Shown here one piece after another: positions 16,394-24,708 of a DNA stretch of 64,000 nt. The translations under genes and the position numbers were made by a program. The notes beneath the pieces were generated by a model that was not told the DNA's origin, made no database searches, and saw only the letters and a list, made by a program, of their open reading frames with translations. Origin of the DNA: CAIOYC01 sp038327995. GTDB taxonomy: Bacteria > Pseudomonadota > Alphaproteobacteria > Caulobacterales > Caulobacteraceae. Each line of letters begins with the position of its first letter. The stretch's first letter is position 1. Where the stretch lies: positions 6,359 to 70,358 of the forward strand of contig JBBQLP010000010.1 of the NCBI GenBank assembly GCA_038327995.1. Reading direction: 5' to 3'.

Positions 16394-18172
16394 ATGCAAT
16401 CCGCCGCCGCCATCTCGCCGCTCTCTCTCGCGGCGTCTGGTCCCGCCCCTCGAGCCGCCACCGGCGGCGTTGCGGGCGCGGCGACGAGTGGAACGACGTC
16501 TGCCTCAGTGAATGCGTTGGATGAAGCGAGCCAACCCTCGTTCGCCGCCCTCGTCACGGCAAGCGACCCCGCGTCTCCGAAGGCAGCCGTCGCGCCAGAC
16601 CCGGCGGCGGCGAGCGCACTGGCAAATGGTGTAACCACCCCGGATGCACCGGACGCGGAAGCGGCCGTCCGCTCCCCGATAGCCGCAGCTTCTCTAGTGG
16701 AGACACCCGCTTCGCCGCCCGTCTCGAAGACCACCCCAACTGCTCGCACGGTAGCCTCTGCGAAGACGAGCGCGCCTGTCAGGGCAGTCGGGACACGGCC
16801 AGTTCCGCCCCCCGACCTTTCCAGCGCCCCGCCCAGCGATCCCTTGCCGATCGCTCCGCTCTTCTCGTCCTGGCGGGATGCGTCCAAAGCCGCTGAGGCT
16901 CAAAGTGATGCAGACACGCTCTCAATTCAGCCCGCCATCCAGACAGCAGAGATCGCAGCCCCCCTGATCCTGATTGCTGTCTCCACTGCCGCAGCGCCAG
17001 CGGCCTCTGCAATCGCCAACGCTCCTGCACCGCCTCCCGCTTCGGCGACGGCTTCCGAGACGCGGGAATTATTGGGTCATGCCGAAGCGATCCTGGGCGC
17101 TCGCGCGGGAAATGCTGAAACGCCCAAGGGCGGCGCCAAGGAGATTGCTACTGCGGCGATCCCCGATCAGAAAACGGACGCGCCCGCGCAGGTTGCAGCG
17201 TCACAGGCACCGCCGACGCCGGTTCAAACCCCACTACATGCCGCGCCGCCCCCGCCCAGCACTTCCTTCGCTTTGGCCCAAGCGCCGCCGTCTTCCGCGC
17301 CGCCCGCGACCGGCGCCGACAATCCGCGTCCATCTGCCACTAAGAGCCGGGCGAACGTGTCTCCATCGCCTGCGGGGTCTTCGCGAACGGATCAATCTTC
17401 CGACTCTCTGGCACCGGCCCCGTCTCCATCGGACGGCGCGGCTCCTGCGCCGGTGCTGGAGGCCAGGGCCGTCCGCGCTCTCGCCAGCCACCTGCCGGAT
17501 TCAGCTGAAGCGTCGCCCCCTTCGGTGCAAACGACGCAAACACCGCTCGCCGCCTCCGCCGTCCAGGTCGCCGTTCCGCAAGCTTCTGTGGCGGCGCGGA
17601 CGACCGGGCCCACCACGCCCGTGCAGGCTACGGTGACGAACCTCTCAACCCAGATTGTGGGTCAGGCGGCCGGGAAGACCAGCCGGTTCGATCTGCAACT
17701 CGATCCCCTTGGCCTCGGGCGGGTGGATGTGTCGGTGCAGATCGACGCCAGGGGACGGGCCAGCGCCGCGCTATTATTCGAGAAGTCCGATTCCGCCAAT
17801 CTGTTGCAGACGCACGTGGACGCTCTGTCCGACGCCTTGACCCAGGCAGGGCTCAGCGTAGCGCCGGGGGCGATCAGCTTCACCCATGCGCGCACTGACG
17901 AGGTCGCCTCGTTCCAGAGCGCGGCGCAAACGACGTCCGCCTCATCCTCACCCGATCAGGCGGCGCAGACGCCCAACCCCTCATTTAGCCTCGCCGGACA
18001 GAACCAGGGGCAGGGGGGCGCAGGGCAGGGCGGACAGGAGCGGCCTGGCCCGCAGCCTTCGTTCGGGGACACGCGCGCCTTCGATGCTGCCGCCAGCGCC
18101 GCCGACATCACCGACCAGCAACTCGCAGCCTACCGGACCCTTCGTCCGCGCGGCGTCGACATCAGGATCTAG
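16394..18172 (+). CDS. fliK: Flagellar hook-length control protein FliK
   Basis: The 592-residue protein is very rich in Ala, Pro, Ser and Thr over residues 1-420, as expected of the unstructured ruler part. It then has the conserved C-terminal domain, about residues 425-510, marked by RFDLQLDPLGLGRVDVSVQ and AALLFEKSDSANLLQTHVDALSDAL. FliK measures hook length and switches export specificity at FlhB. The flgD gene follows seven bases after its stop. The start at 16394 lies 44 bases from the predicted sigma-54 start site. Confidence 0.88.
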   Translation: MQSAAAISPLSLAASGPAPRAATGGVAGAATSGTTSASVNALDEASQPSFAALVTASDPASPKAAVAPDPAAASALANGVTTPDAPDAEAAVRSPIAAASLVETPASPPVSKTTPTARTVASAKTSAPVRAVGTRPVPPPDLSSAPPSDPLPIAPLFSSWRDASKAAEAQSDADTLSIQPAIQTAEIAAPLILIAVSTAAAPAASAIANAPAPPPASATASETRELLGHAEAILGARAGNAETPKGGAKEIATAAIPDQKTDAPAQVAASQAPPTPVQTPLHAAPPPPSTSFALAQAPPSSAPPATGADNPRPSATKSRANVSPSPAGSSRTDQSSDSLAPAPSPSDGAAPAPVLEARAVRALASHLPDSAEASPPSVQTTQTPLAASAVQVAVPQASVAARTTGPTTPVQATVTNLSTQIVGQAAGKTSRFDLQLDPLGLGRVDVSVQIDARGRASAALLFEKSDSANLLQTHVDALSDALTQAGLSVAPGAISFTHARTDEVASFQSAAQTTSASSSPDQAAQTPNPSFSLAGQNQGQGGAGQGGQERPGPQPSFGDTRAFDAAASAADITDQQLAAYRTLRPRGVDIRI

Positions 18173-18179
18173 GAACGCC

Positions 18180-18854
18180 ATGACCGCCCCCGTAACCGGA
18201 GCCACCGCACAATCCGCCGCCGCTACTAACCTTGCGGCGGGCCAGTCGAGCCTGAATCAAAGCTATTCGACTTTCCTGACCCTGCTCACCACCCAGTTGA
18301 AGAATCAGGACCCGACTTCTCCGCTCGACACCAATTCCTTCACCCAGCAGCTCGTCGCCCTGACCGGGGTGCAGCAACAGCTTCTGTCCAACCAGCTCTT
18401 GCAGACCATCGCCAATTCATCGACGGCGGGCGGAGGCGTTGCGGGCGCGGTGGGTCTGATTGGCAAGACGGCGACGGCGGCGTCCAGCGCCTCGACGTTA
18501 TCCGGCGGCAATGCGGACTGGACCTACACCCTGCCCAGCGACGCGGCGGCGGCGACCCTGACCATTTCCGACAGTTCCGGTCGGGCGGTGTGGAGCGGCG
18601 CAGCCTCCGCCCTCACGGCGGGCGATCATCCCTTCACCTGGAACGGCAAGGACGTTTCTGGAGTCCAGCGCCCCGACGGCGGAACCTATTCCCTTTCCGT
18701 CGCAGCGGCGGACAGCACAGGCGCCCAGATCGCTGGAGCCGTCTCCATCACCGGGCCGGTCTCGTCGGTCGCCCAATCGGGCGGTGTCACGACAGTCAAG
18801 ATCGGAGCCACCTCGGTGCCCCTCACGAGCATCACCGGAGTGACGACCCGATGA
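18180..18854 (+). CDS. flgD: Flagellar hook assembly scaffold FlgD
   Basis: FlgD caps the growing hook and is lost when it is complete. The 224-residue protein has the conserved N-terminal segment FLTLLTTQLKNQDPTSPLDTNSFTQQLVALTGVQQQ, then a Gly/Ala/Thr-rich central region and a FlgD Ig-like domain (DHPFTWNGKDVSGVQRPDG). The open frame begins far upstream inside fliK, but the ATG at 18180, preceded by AGGAACGCC, gives a correct N-terminus. Its stop overlaps the start of a 37-codon frame as ATGA. Confidence 0.93.
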   Translation: MTAPVTGATAQSAAATNLAAGQSSLNQSYSTFLTLLTTQLKNQDPTSPLDTNSFTQQLVALTGVQQQLLSNQLLQTIANSSTAGGGVAGAVGLIGKTATAASSASTLSGGNADWTYTLPSDAAAATLTISDSSGRAVWSGAASALTAGDHPFTWNGKDVSGVQRPDGGTYSLSVAAADSTGAQIAGAVSITGPVSSVAQSGGVTTVKIGATSVPLTSITGVTTR

Positions 18855-18964
18855 AGCGGATATTCCTTCTTTTCACGCGCCCGAACGGCGCGCTTCGGCC
18901 GACGCCTCCGCGCACAAGCGCCAGGGCAGGCGATCTCCCAACCTTTGAGGACTTGAAGCCATGA
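18851..18964 (+). CDS. 37-residue ORF coupled between flgD and flgE
   Basis: A 37-codon frame begins with an ATG that overlaps the flgD stop (ATGA, 18851-18854) and ends with a TGA that overlaps the flgE start (ATGA, 18961-18964). The product starts MKRIFLLFTRPNGALRP, with a short basic and hydrophobic beginning and a Pro/Arg-rich middle, and ends DLPTFEDLKP. I do not recognise a family. The double overlap argues for translation, at least as a coupling leader for flgE, but the flgE ribosome-binding site (GAGGA) lies inside it, so the second overlap could be incidental. Confidence 0.5.
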   Translation: MKRIFLLFTRPNGALRPTPPRTSARAGDLPTFEDLKP

Positions 18965-20337
18965 GCATCAACAGCGCCCTGCTTTCGGGCGTGTCCGGGC
19001 TGGTCGCCAATTCGGCGGCACTCGGCGCGATTTCGGATAACATCGCCAACGCCAACACCGTGGGCTACAAACGCAATGTCACAGATTTTGAAGATCTGGT
19101 CACGGCCTCCGCTGCGGCGGGCAGCTACAACTCCGGCGGCGTGCAAGCGTCCACCCGGGGCCTGATCACCCAGCAGGGCCAGCTTTCACAGACCACCTCG
19201 GCCACCGACCTCGGCATTTCAGGGTCGGGGTTCTTCGTGACCACCAACAAGGCGACAGGTCAGACAAGCTCCGATCCCGTCAGTTTCACCCGCGCGGGCG
19301 CTTTTACCCCCGACAGCGGTGGTTATCTGAAGAATGCGGCGGGGCTTTATTTGCAAGGCTGGCTTGCCGACAGCACCGGCGCGATCACCACCAATCCGTC
19401 AGACCTCACCAAGCTCGGCACCATCAACGTCTCGTCCATCGGCAACATTCCCAATCCGACGACTAAGGCGAACCTCAACATCAACCTGAATGCCGCACAG
19501 ACCGTCTCCCCGCAGGAGGCGACCTACAATTCCGCGGTTAGCGCAACCAGTCTGTCGGCCTACGACCCCGTGGCCGGAACAGGCGTGAAACCCGACTTCA
19601 CCACCCAGGTGACGTCGTATGACGCCAAGGGCGGCGCTCATACCTTTCAGCTCGATTTTCTCAAGAGCGCCACGGCCAACGAGTGGCACGTGGAGGTGCA
19701 GGCCGTGCCAGCCGGCGATGTAGCTGGCGCCGCGAACGGTCAGATCGCCGCGGGCGTGGTCGCCTTCAATCCTGACGGAACGCTCAATGGCGGCGCTACG
19801 ACCTTGCCCGCCAACCTAGTGATCGGTGCTTCAAGTGCGGGCGCGGGAGTGCGCTGGGCGGCTGGCGAAGGATTGCCCGCCCAGACGGTGGCCCTCAATC
19901 TCGCAACCAGCCCCGCGGCGGTGACGCAATACGACAGCGCCTCGACCACCAATTCCACCTCAGTCGATGGCGGCCCCGCCGGAACCCTGACCGGGGTGAG
20001 CATCGACAAGGCGGGCTTCGTCAACGCCAACTTCTCCAACGGAGCCGCCAAAAGAGTGGCGCAGGTGGCGGTGGCCACCTTCGTCAACCCGGACGGCCTG
20101 ACCGCGATTTCGGGCGACGCCTACCAGGCCTCGATCGGCAGCGGCGCCTACAATCTGAAGACCGGTGGCAGCGGCGGGGCGGGCGAAGTGTCCGCCTCAA
20201 CGCTCGAAGCTTCAACCGTTGACCTGTCTTCGGAATTCACTGGCCTGATTATCACCCAGCGGGCCTACGCCGCTTCGTCGAAAATCATCACCACTGCGGA
20301 TCAGATGCTACAGGAGCTTATTAACACCAAGCAGTAA
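18961..20337 (+). CDS. flgE: Flagellar hook protein FlgE
   Basis: FlgE polymerises into the hook that couples basal body and filament. The 458-residue protein has the rod/hook N-terminal helix (SGVSGLVANSAALGAISDNIANANTVGYKR), a large Ser/Thr/Gly-rich beta domain, and the C-terminal helix TGLIITQRAYAASSKIITTADQMLQELINTKQ that packs with it. No separate sigma-54 site was seen just upstream, so it is probably transcribed from the fliK promoter. An AT-rich gap of 162 bases follows before sciP. Confidence 0.94.
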   Translation: MSINSALLSGVSGLVANSAALGAISDNIANANTVGYKRNVTDFEDLVTASAAAGSYNSGGVQASTRGLITQQGQLSQTTSATDLGISGSGFFVTTNKATGQTSSDPVSFTRAGAFTPDSGGYLKNAAGLYLQGWLADSTGAITTNPSDLTKLGTINVSSIGNIPNPTTKANLNINLNAAQTVSPQEATYNSAVSATSLSAYDPVAGTGVKPDFTTQVTSYDAKGGAHTFQLDFLKSATANEWHVEVQAVPAGDVAGAANGQIAAGVVAFNPDGTLNGGATTLPANLVIGASSAGAGVRWAAGEGLPAQTVALNLATSPAAVTQYDSASTTNSTSVDGGPAGTLTGVSIDKAGFVNANFSNGAAKRVAQVAVATFVNPDGLTAISGDAYQASIGSGAYNLKTGGSGGAGEVSASTLEASTVDLSSEFTGLIITQRAYAASSKIITTADQMLQELINTKQ

Positions 20338-20434
20338 TTCACGAATGAGTAATTCTGATTGCTTGTAATTAGCAAATTAAACTCAAGTGTATCAGAACGA
20401 GACATTGGTGCTTACGGAATCTTTACTATCGCAA

Positions 20435-20449
20435 TTAAGCCGTTGTTAT
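20435..20449 (+). promoter_or_regulatory. CtrA-like box upstream of sciP
   Basis: TTAA (20435-20438) is followed after seven bases by TTAT (20446-20449), one mismatch from the CtrA consensus TTAA-N7-TTAA. It lies 51 bases before the sciP start, in an AT-rich gap. In Caulobacter CtrA activates sciP, which then restrains CtrA. A second imperfect match (TAAT-N7-TTAA) lies nearby at about 20366-20380. Confidence 0.45.
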
Positions 20450-20499
20450 CGGCAGGGCGTTAGTCTGATCATCAACAGTGATGAGAAGGGCTTATAGCC

Positions 20500-20781
20500 A
20501 TGTTGCAGCAGCAGCGCTTGAACAACAGAGGCGAGAAGTACGTGATCGGACCGACTGGCGTCCCGCTGACGCTTTCTGATCTGCCCCCGGCCAACACCCA
20601 GAGGTGGGTGATCCGGCGCAAGGCCGAGGTGGTGGCCGCCGTTCGCGGTGGGCTGCTGAGCTTCGACGAGGCCTGCGAACGCTACCGACTGACGAACGAG
20701 GAGTTCGGCGGCTGGCAGAAGTCCATTGACGCACACGGCCTAGCAGGCCTGCGCACCACGCGAATCCAGCAATACCGCTAG
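20500..20781 (+). CDS. sciP: CtrA inhibitor protein SciP
   Basis: The 93-residue protein matches SciP (DUF1153), a DNA-binding protein that blocks transcription activation by the master regulator CtrA in G1 (swarmer) cells. The distinctive features are VIGPTGVPLTLSDLPPANTQRWVIRRKAEVVAAVRGGLLS, the helix-turn-helix region FDEACERYRLTNEEFGGWQ, and the closing HGLAGLRTTRIQQYR. Its place between flgE and fliF is as in Caulobacter crescentus. This gene is the strongest single sign that the organism uses the CtrA cell-cycle network. Confidence 0.93.
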   Translation: MLQQQRLNNRGEKYVIGPTGVPLTLSDLPPANTQRWVIRRKAEVVAAVRGGLLSFDEACERYRLTNEEFGGWQKSIDAHGLAGLRTTRIQQYR

Positions 20782-20901
20782 GGACTTTATCCTGGCATCG
20801 GCGGCCGCGCGTCCCCTCGGAAGCGCGGCCGTTGTCGTTTTACACCCTCTCATGCACGTGGAGGGGAGAGAATGCCGTTCCACCCACCAAGGCGCTCACC
20901 C

Positions 20902-20920
20902 TTAAGCCCGCATTTACCAT
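20902..20920 (+). promoter_or_regulatory. CtrA box in the fliF promoter region
   Basis: TTAA (20902-20905), seven bases, then TTTACCAT (20913-20920) matches the CtrA site TTAA-N7-TTAACCAT with one mismatch. It lies 67 bases before the fliF start, in a 205-base gap. Class II flagellar operons such as fliF are direct CtrA targets in Caulobacter, which fits this position. Confidence 0.65.
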
Positions 20921-20986
20921 ACCCTCGGTAAATCTTGCCCAGTTCGACGGGCCGGATGGCGCGCCGGTGGTTGGCGAGGGCGTGGC

Positions 20987-22618
20987 TTGGAGTCGATACT
21001 CAGAACGCTGCAGGGTTTTGGCATCGGGCGGCTGGCGGCGATCCTCGGGGGCGCGGCCGGCGTGGCCGCAGTGCTGGCGGCGCTGGTGCTGCGCGTCGGC
21101 GGCGACTCTAAGTCACTGCTCTATTCCAACCTCGATCTGAAAGAGGCGGGCCAGATCACCTCCAGCCTCGATCAGGCGGGGATCAAATACGAGATCAAGG
21201 GCGACGGATCGACTCTCATGGTCGACCGGGAGAAGGTCAACGCCGCGCGATTGATGCTGTCGGGCAAGGGCCTGCCGACCTCAGGGTCTGTGGGTTACGA
21301 GATTTTCGACAACGCCCCGGCGCTGGGCCAGACGGACTTCGTCCAGAACCTCAACATGAAGCGGGCAACGGAGGGCGAGCTTGCCCGCACCATTCGCTCA
21401 ATCCAGGGGGTGTCGTCGGCGCGGGTGCAGCTCAGCCTACCCAAGCGGCAACTGTTCGAGCAGGATGCAGAAAACCCTTCCGCCTCGGTGATGTTGGTGA
21501 CGGGGGCACGACGCCTAGGTCCCGATCAGGTGCGCACAATCAGGAACCTGGTCGCGGCCGGCGTGCCGGGAATGCGCCCCGAGCGGGTAGCAGTGGGCGA
21601 TCAGTCCGGCGATATGCTGGCGGGGCTGGACGACGCCTCGGGGGTATCTGGCGGCGTAGCGCAGAACGACGTTGAGGAGCGCATCAAGAAGCAGGTCAAG
21701 GATATGGTCGAGGCTGTGGTAGGCCCCGGCAAGGCCCGTGTCACCGTCCACGCAGACGTGGACCAGTCGCGGGTGACGACGCAGGAAAAGACCTTCGACC
21801 CCGACAAACAGGTGGTCCTCTCCACTCGCACCACCTCCAACGACGCCAAGGATTCAAAGCCCGGCGCCTCCGGGGTCGCCTCGGCCAGCGCGAACCTTCC
21901 TGGCGGGGCGGCCGCGCCCGCCTCGCCTGACGCCGCCTCGACCACCAAAGGCACGGACGAACTGACTAACTACGAGAACTCCAGCATCACCAAGACAACG
22001 GTGGACGAGCCCGGCGCGATCAAGAAGCTGTCGGTGTCCGTCGCAGTCGATGGCGTCACCGGACCAAGCGTGAAAGGCAAGCCCGGCGCCTATAGCGCCC
22101 GCACTGCTGACGAGATGAACAAGCTGAACGAGCTCGTCCGGCTCGGCGTGGGCGCCGACGACAAGCGCGGCGATACGGTCAAGGTGGTGAATGTGCGGTT
22201 CCAACCCGCGCTGGACCAGGGCGGCGGAACGGCGTCCTCCGGTTTCAGCTTCGGCAAGGACGACATTCTACGCATCGTCGAGCTTGTAATCATGGGCGTG
22301 GTGGCGGTGCTGCTGATCTTCTTCGTCGCCCGCCCGATGATGAAGGGGGCCGTGGGCGGGGGCGGCGCGATGAGCATGGCTCTGGCCGGACCCGGCGGCG
22401 CGCGGATGGTCTCGGCGGGGGGCGCTGCGGCTATGGCGGGAGACCCGGCGGGCGCGCAGGCGCTTCTGTCAGGCCCGGCCAACGACATGGGCGGTATCGA
22501 TATCGCCCGTATCGACGGTCAGGTGGCGACCTCGTCGGTCAAGAAGGTTTCTGACTTCGTGGATCGCCACCCCGATGAGTCGGTGTCGATCATTCGCGGC
22601 TGGTTGCACGAAGCCTGA
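20987..22618 (+). CDS. fliF: Flagellar MS-ring protein FliF
   Basis: FliF forms the MS ring in the inner membrane, the foundation of the basal body. The 543-residue protein has an N-terminal hydrophobic segment, about residues 18-36, the ring-building domain with DLKEAGQITSSLDQAGI and LYSN, a periplasmic region with a long Ala/Ser/Gly-rich linker, and a second span near residue 430 (VIMGVVAVLLIFFVARPMM). The C-terminal cytoplasmic tail should bind FliG. No ATG or GTG is available in frame near the start, so a TTG at 20987 preceded by GAGGG is the most likely start. It heads an operon with four further genes. Confidence 0.92.
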   Translation: MESILRTLQGFGIGRLAAILGGAAGVAAVLAALVLRVGGDSKSLLYSNLDLKEAGQITSSLDQAGIKYEIKGDGSTLMVDREKVNAARLMLSGKGLPTSGSVGYEIFDNAPALGQTDFVQNLNMKRATEGELARTIRSIQGVSSARVQLSLPKRQLFEQDAENPSASVMLVTGARRLGPDQVRTIRNLVAAGVPGMRPERVAVGDQSGDMLAGLDDASGVSGGVAQNDVEERIKKQVKDMVEAVVGPGKARVTVHADVDQSRVTTQEKTFDPDKQVVLSTRTTSNDAKDSKPGASGVASASANLPGGAAAPASPDAASTTKGTDELTNYENSSITKTTVDEPGAIKKLSVSVAVDGVTGPSVKGKPGAYSARTADEMNKLNELVRLGVGADDKRGDTVKVVNVRFQPALDQGGGTASSGFSFGKDDILRIVELVIMGVVAVLLIFFVARPMMKGAVGGGGAMSMALAGPGGARMVSAGGAAAMAGDPAGAQALLSGPANDMGGIDIARIDGQVATSSVKKVSDFVDRHPDESVSIIRGWLHEA

Positions 22619-23652
22619 TGGCCACGCTCATCAAGAAAAAGCCAGCGATCGAGGACCCCAACCGGCTGACGGGGCCGGAGAAGGCTGCCGTGATCATGCT
22701 CGCCCTCGGCGAGGATCACACCCACATCTGGCAACAGCTTGACGAGGAGGAGATCAAAGAAATCTCCCAGGCTATGTCGAGCCTCGGCACCATCGCCTCC
22801 AGCGCCGTCGAGCAGATCCTTCTGGAGTTCGTCTCCGGGATGTCTGGAACGGGCGCCATCATGGGCTCGTTCGAGGGCACCCAGCGGCTGCTCACTGCGA
22901 TCATGCCGCCCGACAAGGTCGATGCCTTGATGGAGGAAATCCGCGGTCCCGCCGGGCGCACCATGTGGGACAAGCTCGGCAATGTGAACGAGGCCGTGCT
23001 CGCCAACTATCTGAAGAACGAATACCCGCAGACCGTGGCGGTGGTGCTCTCCAAGATCAAGGGCGAGCACGCCGCCCGGGTTCTCTCCGCATTGCCAGAA
23101 GACTTTGCGCTCGAATGCGTGCAGCGGATGCTGCGCATGGAGCCGGTGCAGCGCGAAATCCTCGACAAGATCGAGCAAACCCTTCGCACCGAGTTCATGT
23201 CCAACCTCGCCCGCACCTCCAAACGCGACAGCCATGAGATGATGGCGGACATCTTCAACAATTTCGACCGTCAGACCGAAGGCCGCTTCATAGCTGCGCT
23301 GGAAGAGCGCAACCGCGAAAGCGCCGAACGTATCCGGGCGCTGATGTTCGTGTTCGAGGATCTTTCGAAACTTGATCCCGGCGGGGTGCAGACGCTCCTC
23401 CGGGCCGTCGAGAAGTCTCAACTCGGGCTGGCGCTCAAGGGCTCGTCAGACACCCTGCGCGAGATGTTCTTTTCCAATATGTCCGAGCGCGCTGCCAAGA
23501 TCATGCGCGAGGACATGGATTCCATGGGTCCCGTCCGCCTGAAGGACGTTGATCAGGCGCAGATGTCGATGGTGCAGATCGCCAAGGACCTCGCCGCCAA
23601 GGGCGAGATCATGCTGGCTGGCTCCGGCGGTGACGACGAGTTGATCTACTGA
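22618..23652 (+). CDS. fliG: Flagellar motor switch protein FliG
   Basis: FliG sits on FliF and couples the stator to the C ring. The 344-residue protein begins with the FliF-binding part (GPEKAAVIMLALGED), has the middle domain with NEYPQTVAVVLSKIKGEHAARVL (the EHPQT-like motif, here EYPQT), and the charged torque helix with LLRAVEKSQLGLALKGSSD. Its start overlaps the fliF stop as TGATG and its stop overlaps the start of flbE. The length is standard. Confidence 0.96.
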   Translation: MATLIKKKPAIEDPNRLTGPEKAAVIMLALGEDHTHIWQQLDEEEIKEISQAMSSLGTIASSAVEQILLEFVSGMSGTGAIMGSFEGTQRLLTAIMPPDKVDALMEEIRGPAGRTMWDKLGNVNEAVLANYLKNEYPQTVAVVLSKIKGEHAARVLSALPEDFALECVQRMLRMEPVQREILDKIEQTLRTEFMSNLARTSKRDSHEMMADIFNNFDRQTEGRFIAALEERNRESAERIRALMFVFEDLSKLDPGGVQTLLRAVEKSQLGLALKGSSDTLREMFFSNMSERAAKIMREDMDSMGPVRLKDVDQAQMSMVQIAKDLAAKGEIMLAGSGGDDELIY

Positions 23653-24338
23653 TGACCCAATCCGCCGCCATTTCGCGTCCCTTCACCTTCGACACCGTGT
23701 TCGACGGCGATCAGGTGATCGCGCCGGTGCGGCCCAAGCGCTCGTTCGCTCTGGATGAGGTAGAAACTATTCGCACCGAGGCCTTTGCGGCCGGAGAACG
23801 CTCCGCCGTCGCCCGCGCCGAGGAGGAGGCCGCCACCGCGCTGGCCGAGACCACGCTCGCCATTCGTCAGGCGATGGGTGCGCTGACTAGGTTGGCGCAC
23901 GAGCACCGCAGCGCCTCCGCCGAACTGGCGCTGACCGCCGCCCGCAAGATCGCCGACGCGGCGCTCGAGCAGTTCCCCGAAGCGCCGGTCGCCGCCGCCC
24001 TGGCCGCCATGGCGCGTGAGATCGAGGCCGTTCCGCGCTTGATGATCCGTAGCGGAGCCGCTGACCCTGCGCGGCTGGAAGCGGCCCTGCACAAGGCGGC
24101 GGATGCGGCGGGCTACAAAGGACATCTCGTCTTCAAGGCCGAGCCCGGCATGAGCACGGGCGCCTTTGTATTCGACTGGGGCGATGGTCGCGCGGCCTTC
24201 GATCCCACCCTCGCCGCCACCCGTATTCAAACCGCGCTCGAAGCGGCCCTCGCCGCCGAAGGCCTGCACGCCGAAGCCCCGATCCTCGAAAACCTTTCCC
24301 CTGACATTTCCCCCGACTCTTCTGGAGACGTATCATGA
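23652..24338 (+). CDS. flbE: FliH-like flagellar assembly protein FlbE
   Basis: The 228-residue protein has an N-terminal charged region, then an Ala/Glu-rich helical stretch (GERSAVARAEEEAATALAETTLAIR), and a C-terminal FliH-like domain. In Caulobacter this place in the fliF operon holds flbE, a FliH homologue that regulates the export ATPase FliI. It starts within the fliG stop (TGATGA) and its end overlaps fliN by four bases. Assignment rests on position and on the helical pattern; sequence similarity in this family is low. Confidence 0.82.
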   Translation: MTQSAAISRPFTFDTVFDGDQVIAPVRPKRSFALDEVETIRTEAFAAGERSAVARAEEEAATALAETTLAIRQAMGALTRLAHEHRSASAELALTAARKIADAALEQFPEAPVAAALAAMAREIEAVPRLMIRSGAADPARLEAALHKAADAAGYKGHLVFKAEPGMSTGAFVFDWGDGRAAFDPTLAATRIQTALEAALAAEGLHAEAPILENLSPDISPDSSGDVS

Positions 24339-24673
24339 GCGACGCCCCCCTGCCGCTCGATGAATTCGAGCCCTCGACAGCTATGACAACGGCTGGCGAT
24401 GACACCGATGGCAGAACGGCCGCCGAACTGGCCCCGGTGTTCGACGTGCCGGTCAACATCTCCGCCGTGCTGGGTAAGGCGCATATGTCGGTGGCGCAGC
24501 TTCTCAAGCTCGGCGCGGGCAGCGTCTTGGAGCTGGACCGCAAGGTCGGTGAGGCCATCGACATTTATGTGAACAATCGTCTGGTCGCCCGCGGCGAGGT
24601 TGTCGTCATCGACGAGCGCCTGGGCGTGACCATGACCGAAATCATCAAGGACGGGGACAACAACGCGGCCTGA
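24335..24673 (+). CDS. fliN: Flagellar motor switch protein FliN
   Basis: The 112-residue protein is a SpoA-domain subunit of the flagellar C ring. The domain is shown by PVNISAVLGKAHMSVAQLLKLGAGSVLELDRKVGEAIDIYVNNRLVARGEVVVIDERLGV. The acidic N-terminal region of about 35 residues is typical. It lies between flbE and flbD in the fliF operon. Confidence 0.95.
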   Translation: MSDAPLPLDEFEPSTAMTTAGDDTDGRTAAELAPVFDVPVNISAVLGKAHMSVAQLLKLGAGSVLELDRKVGEAIDIYVNNRLVARGEVVVIDERLGVTMTEIIKDGDNNAA

Positions 24674-24708
24674 TCGCCGTCCTTGTTGAGACTTTAAGGA
24701 GATTGACT

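Noticed and set aside
18700..18960. A separate sigma-54 promoter for flgE
   Set aside because: No TGGC-N8-TTGC-type sequence with the right spacing was seen, and the ATGA overlaps argue for cotranscription with flgD.
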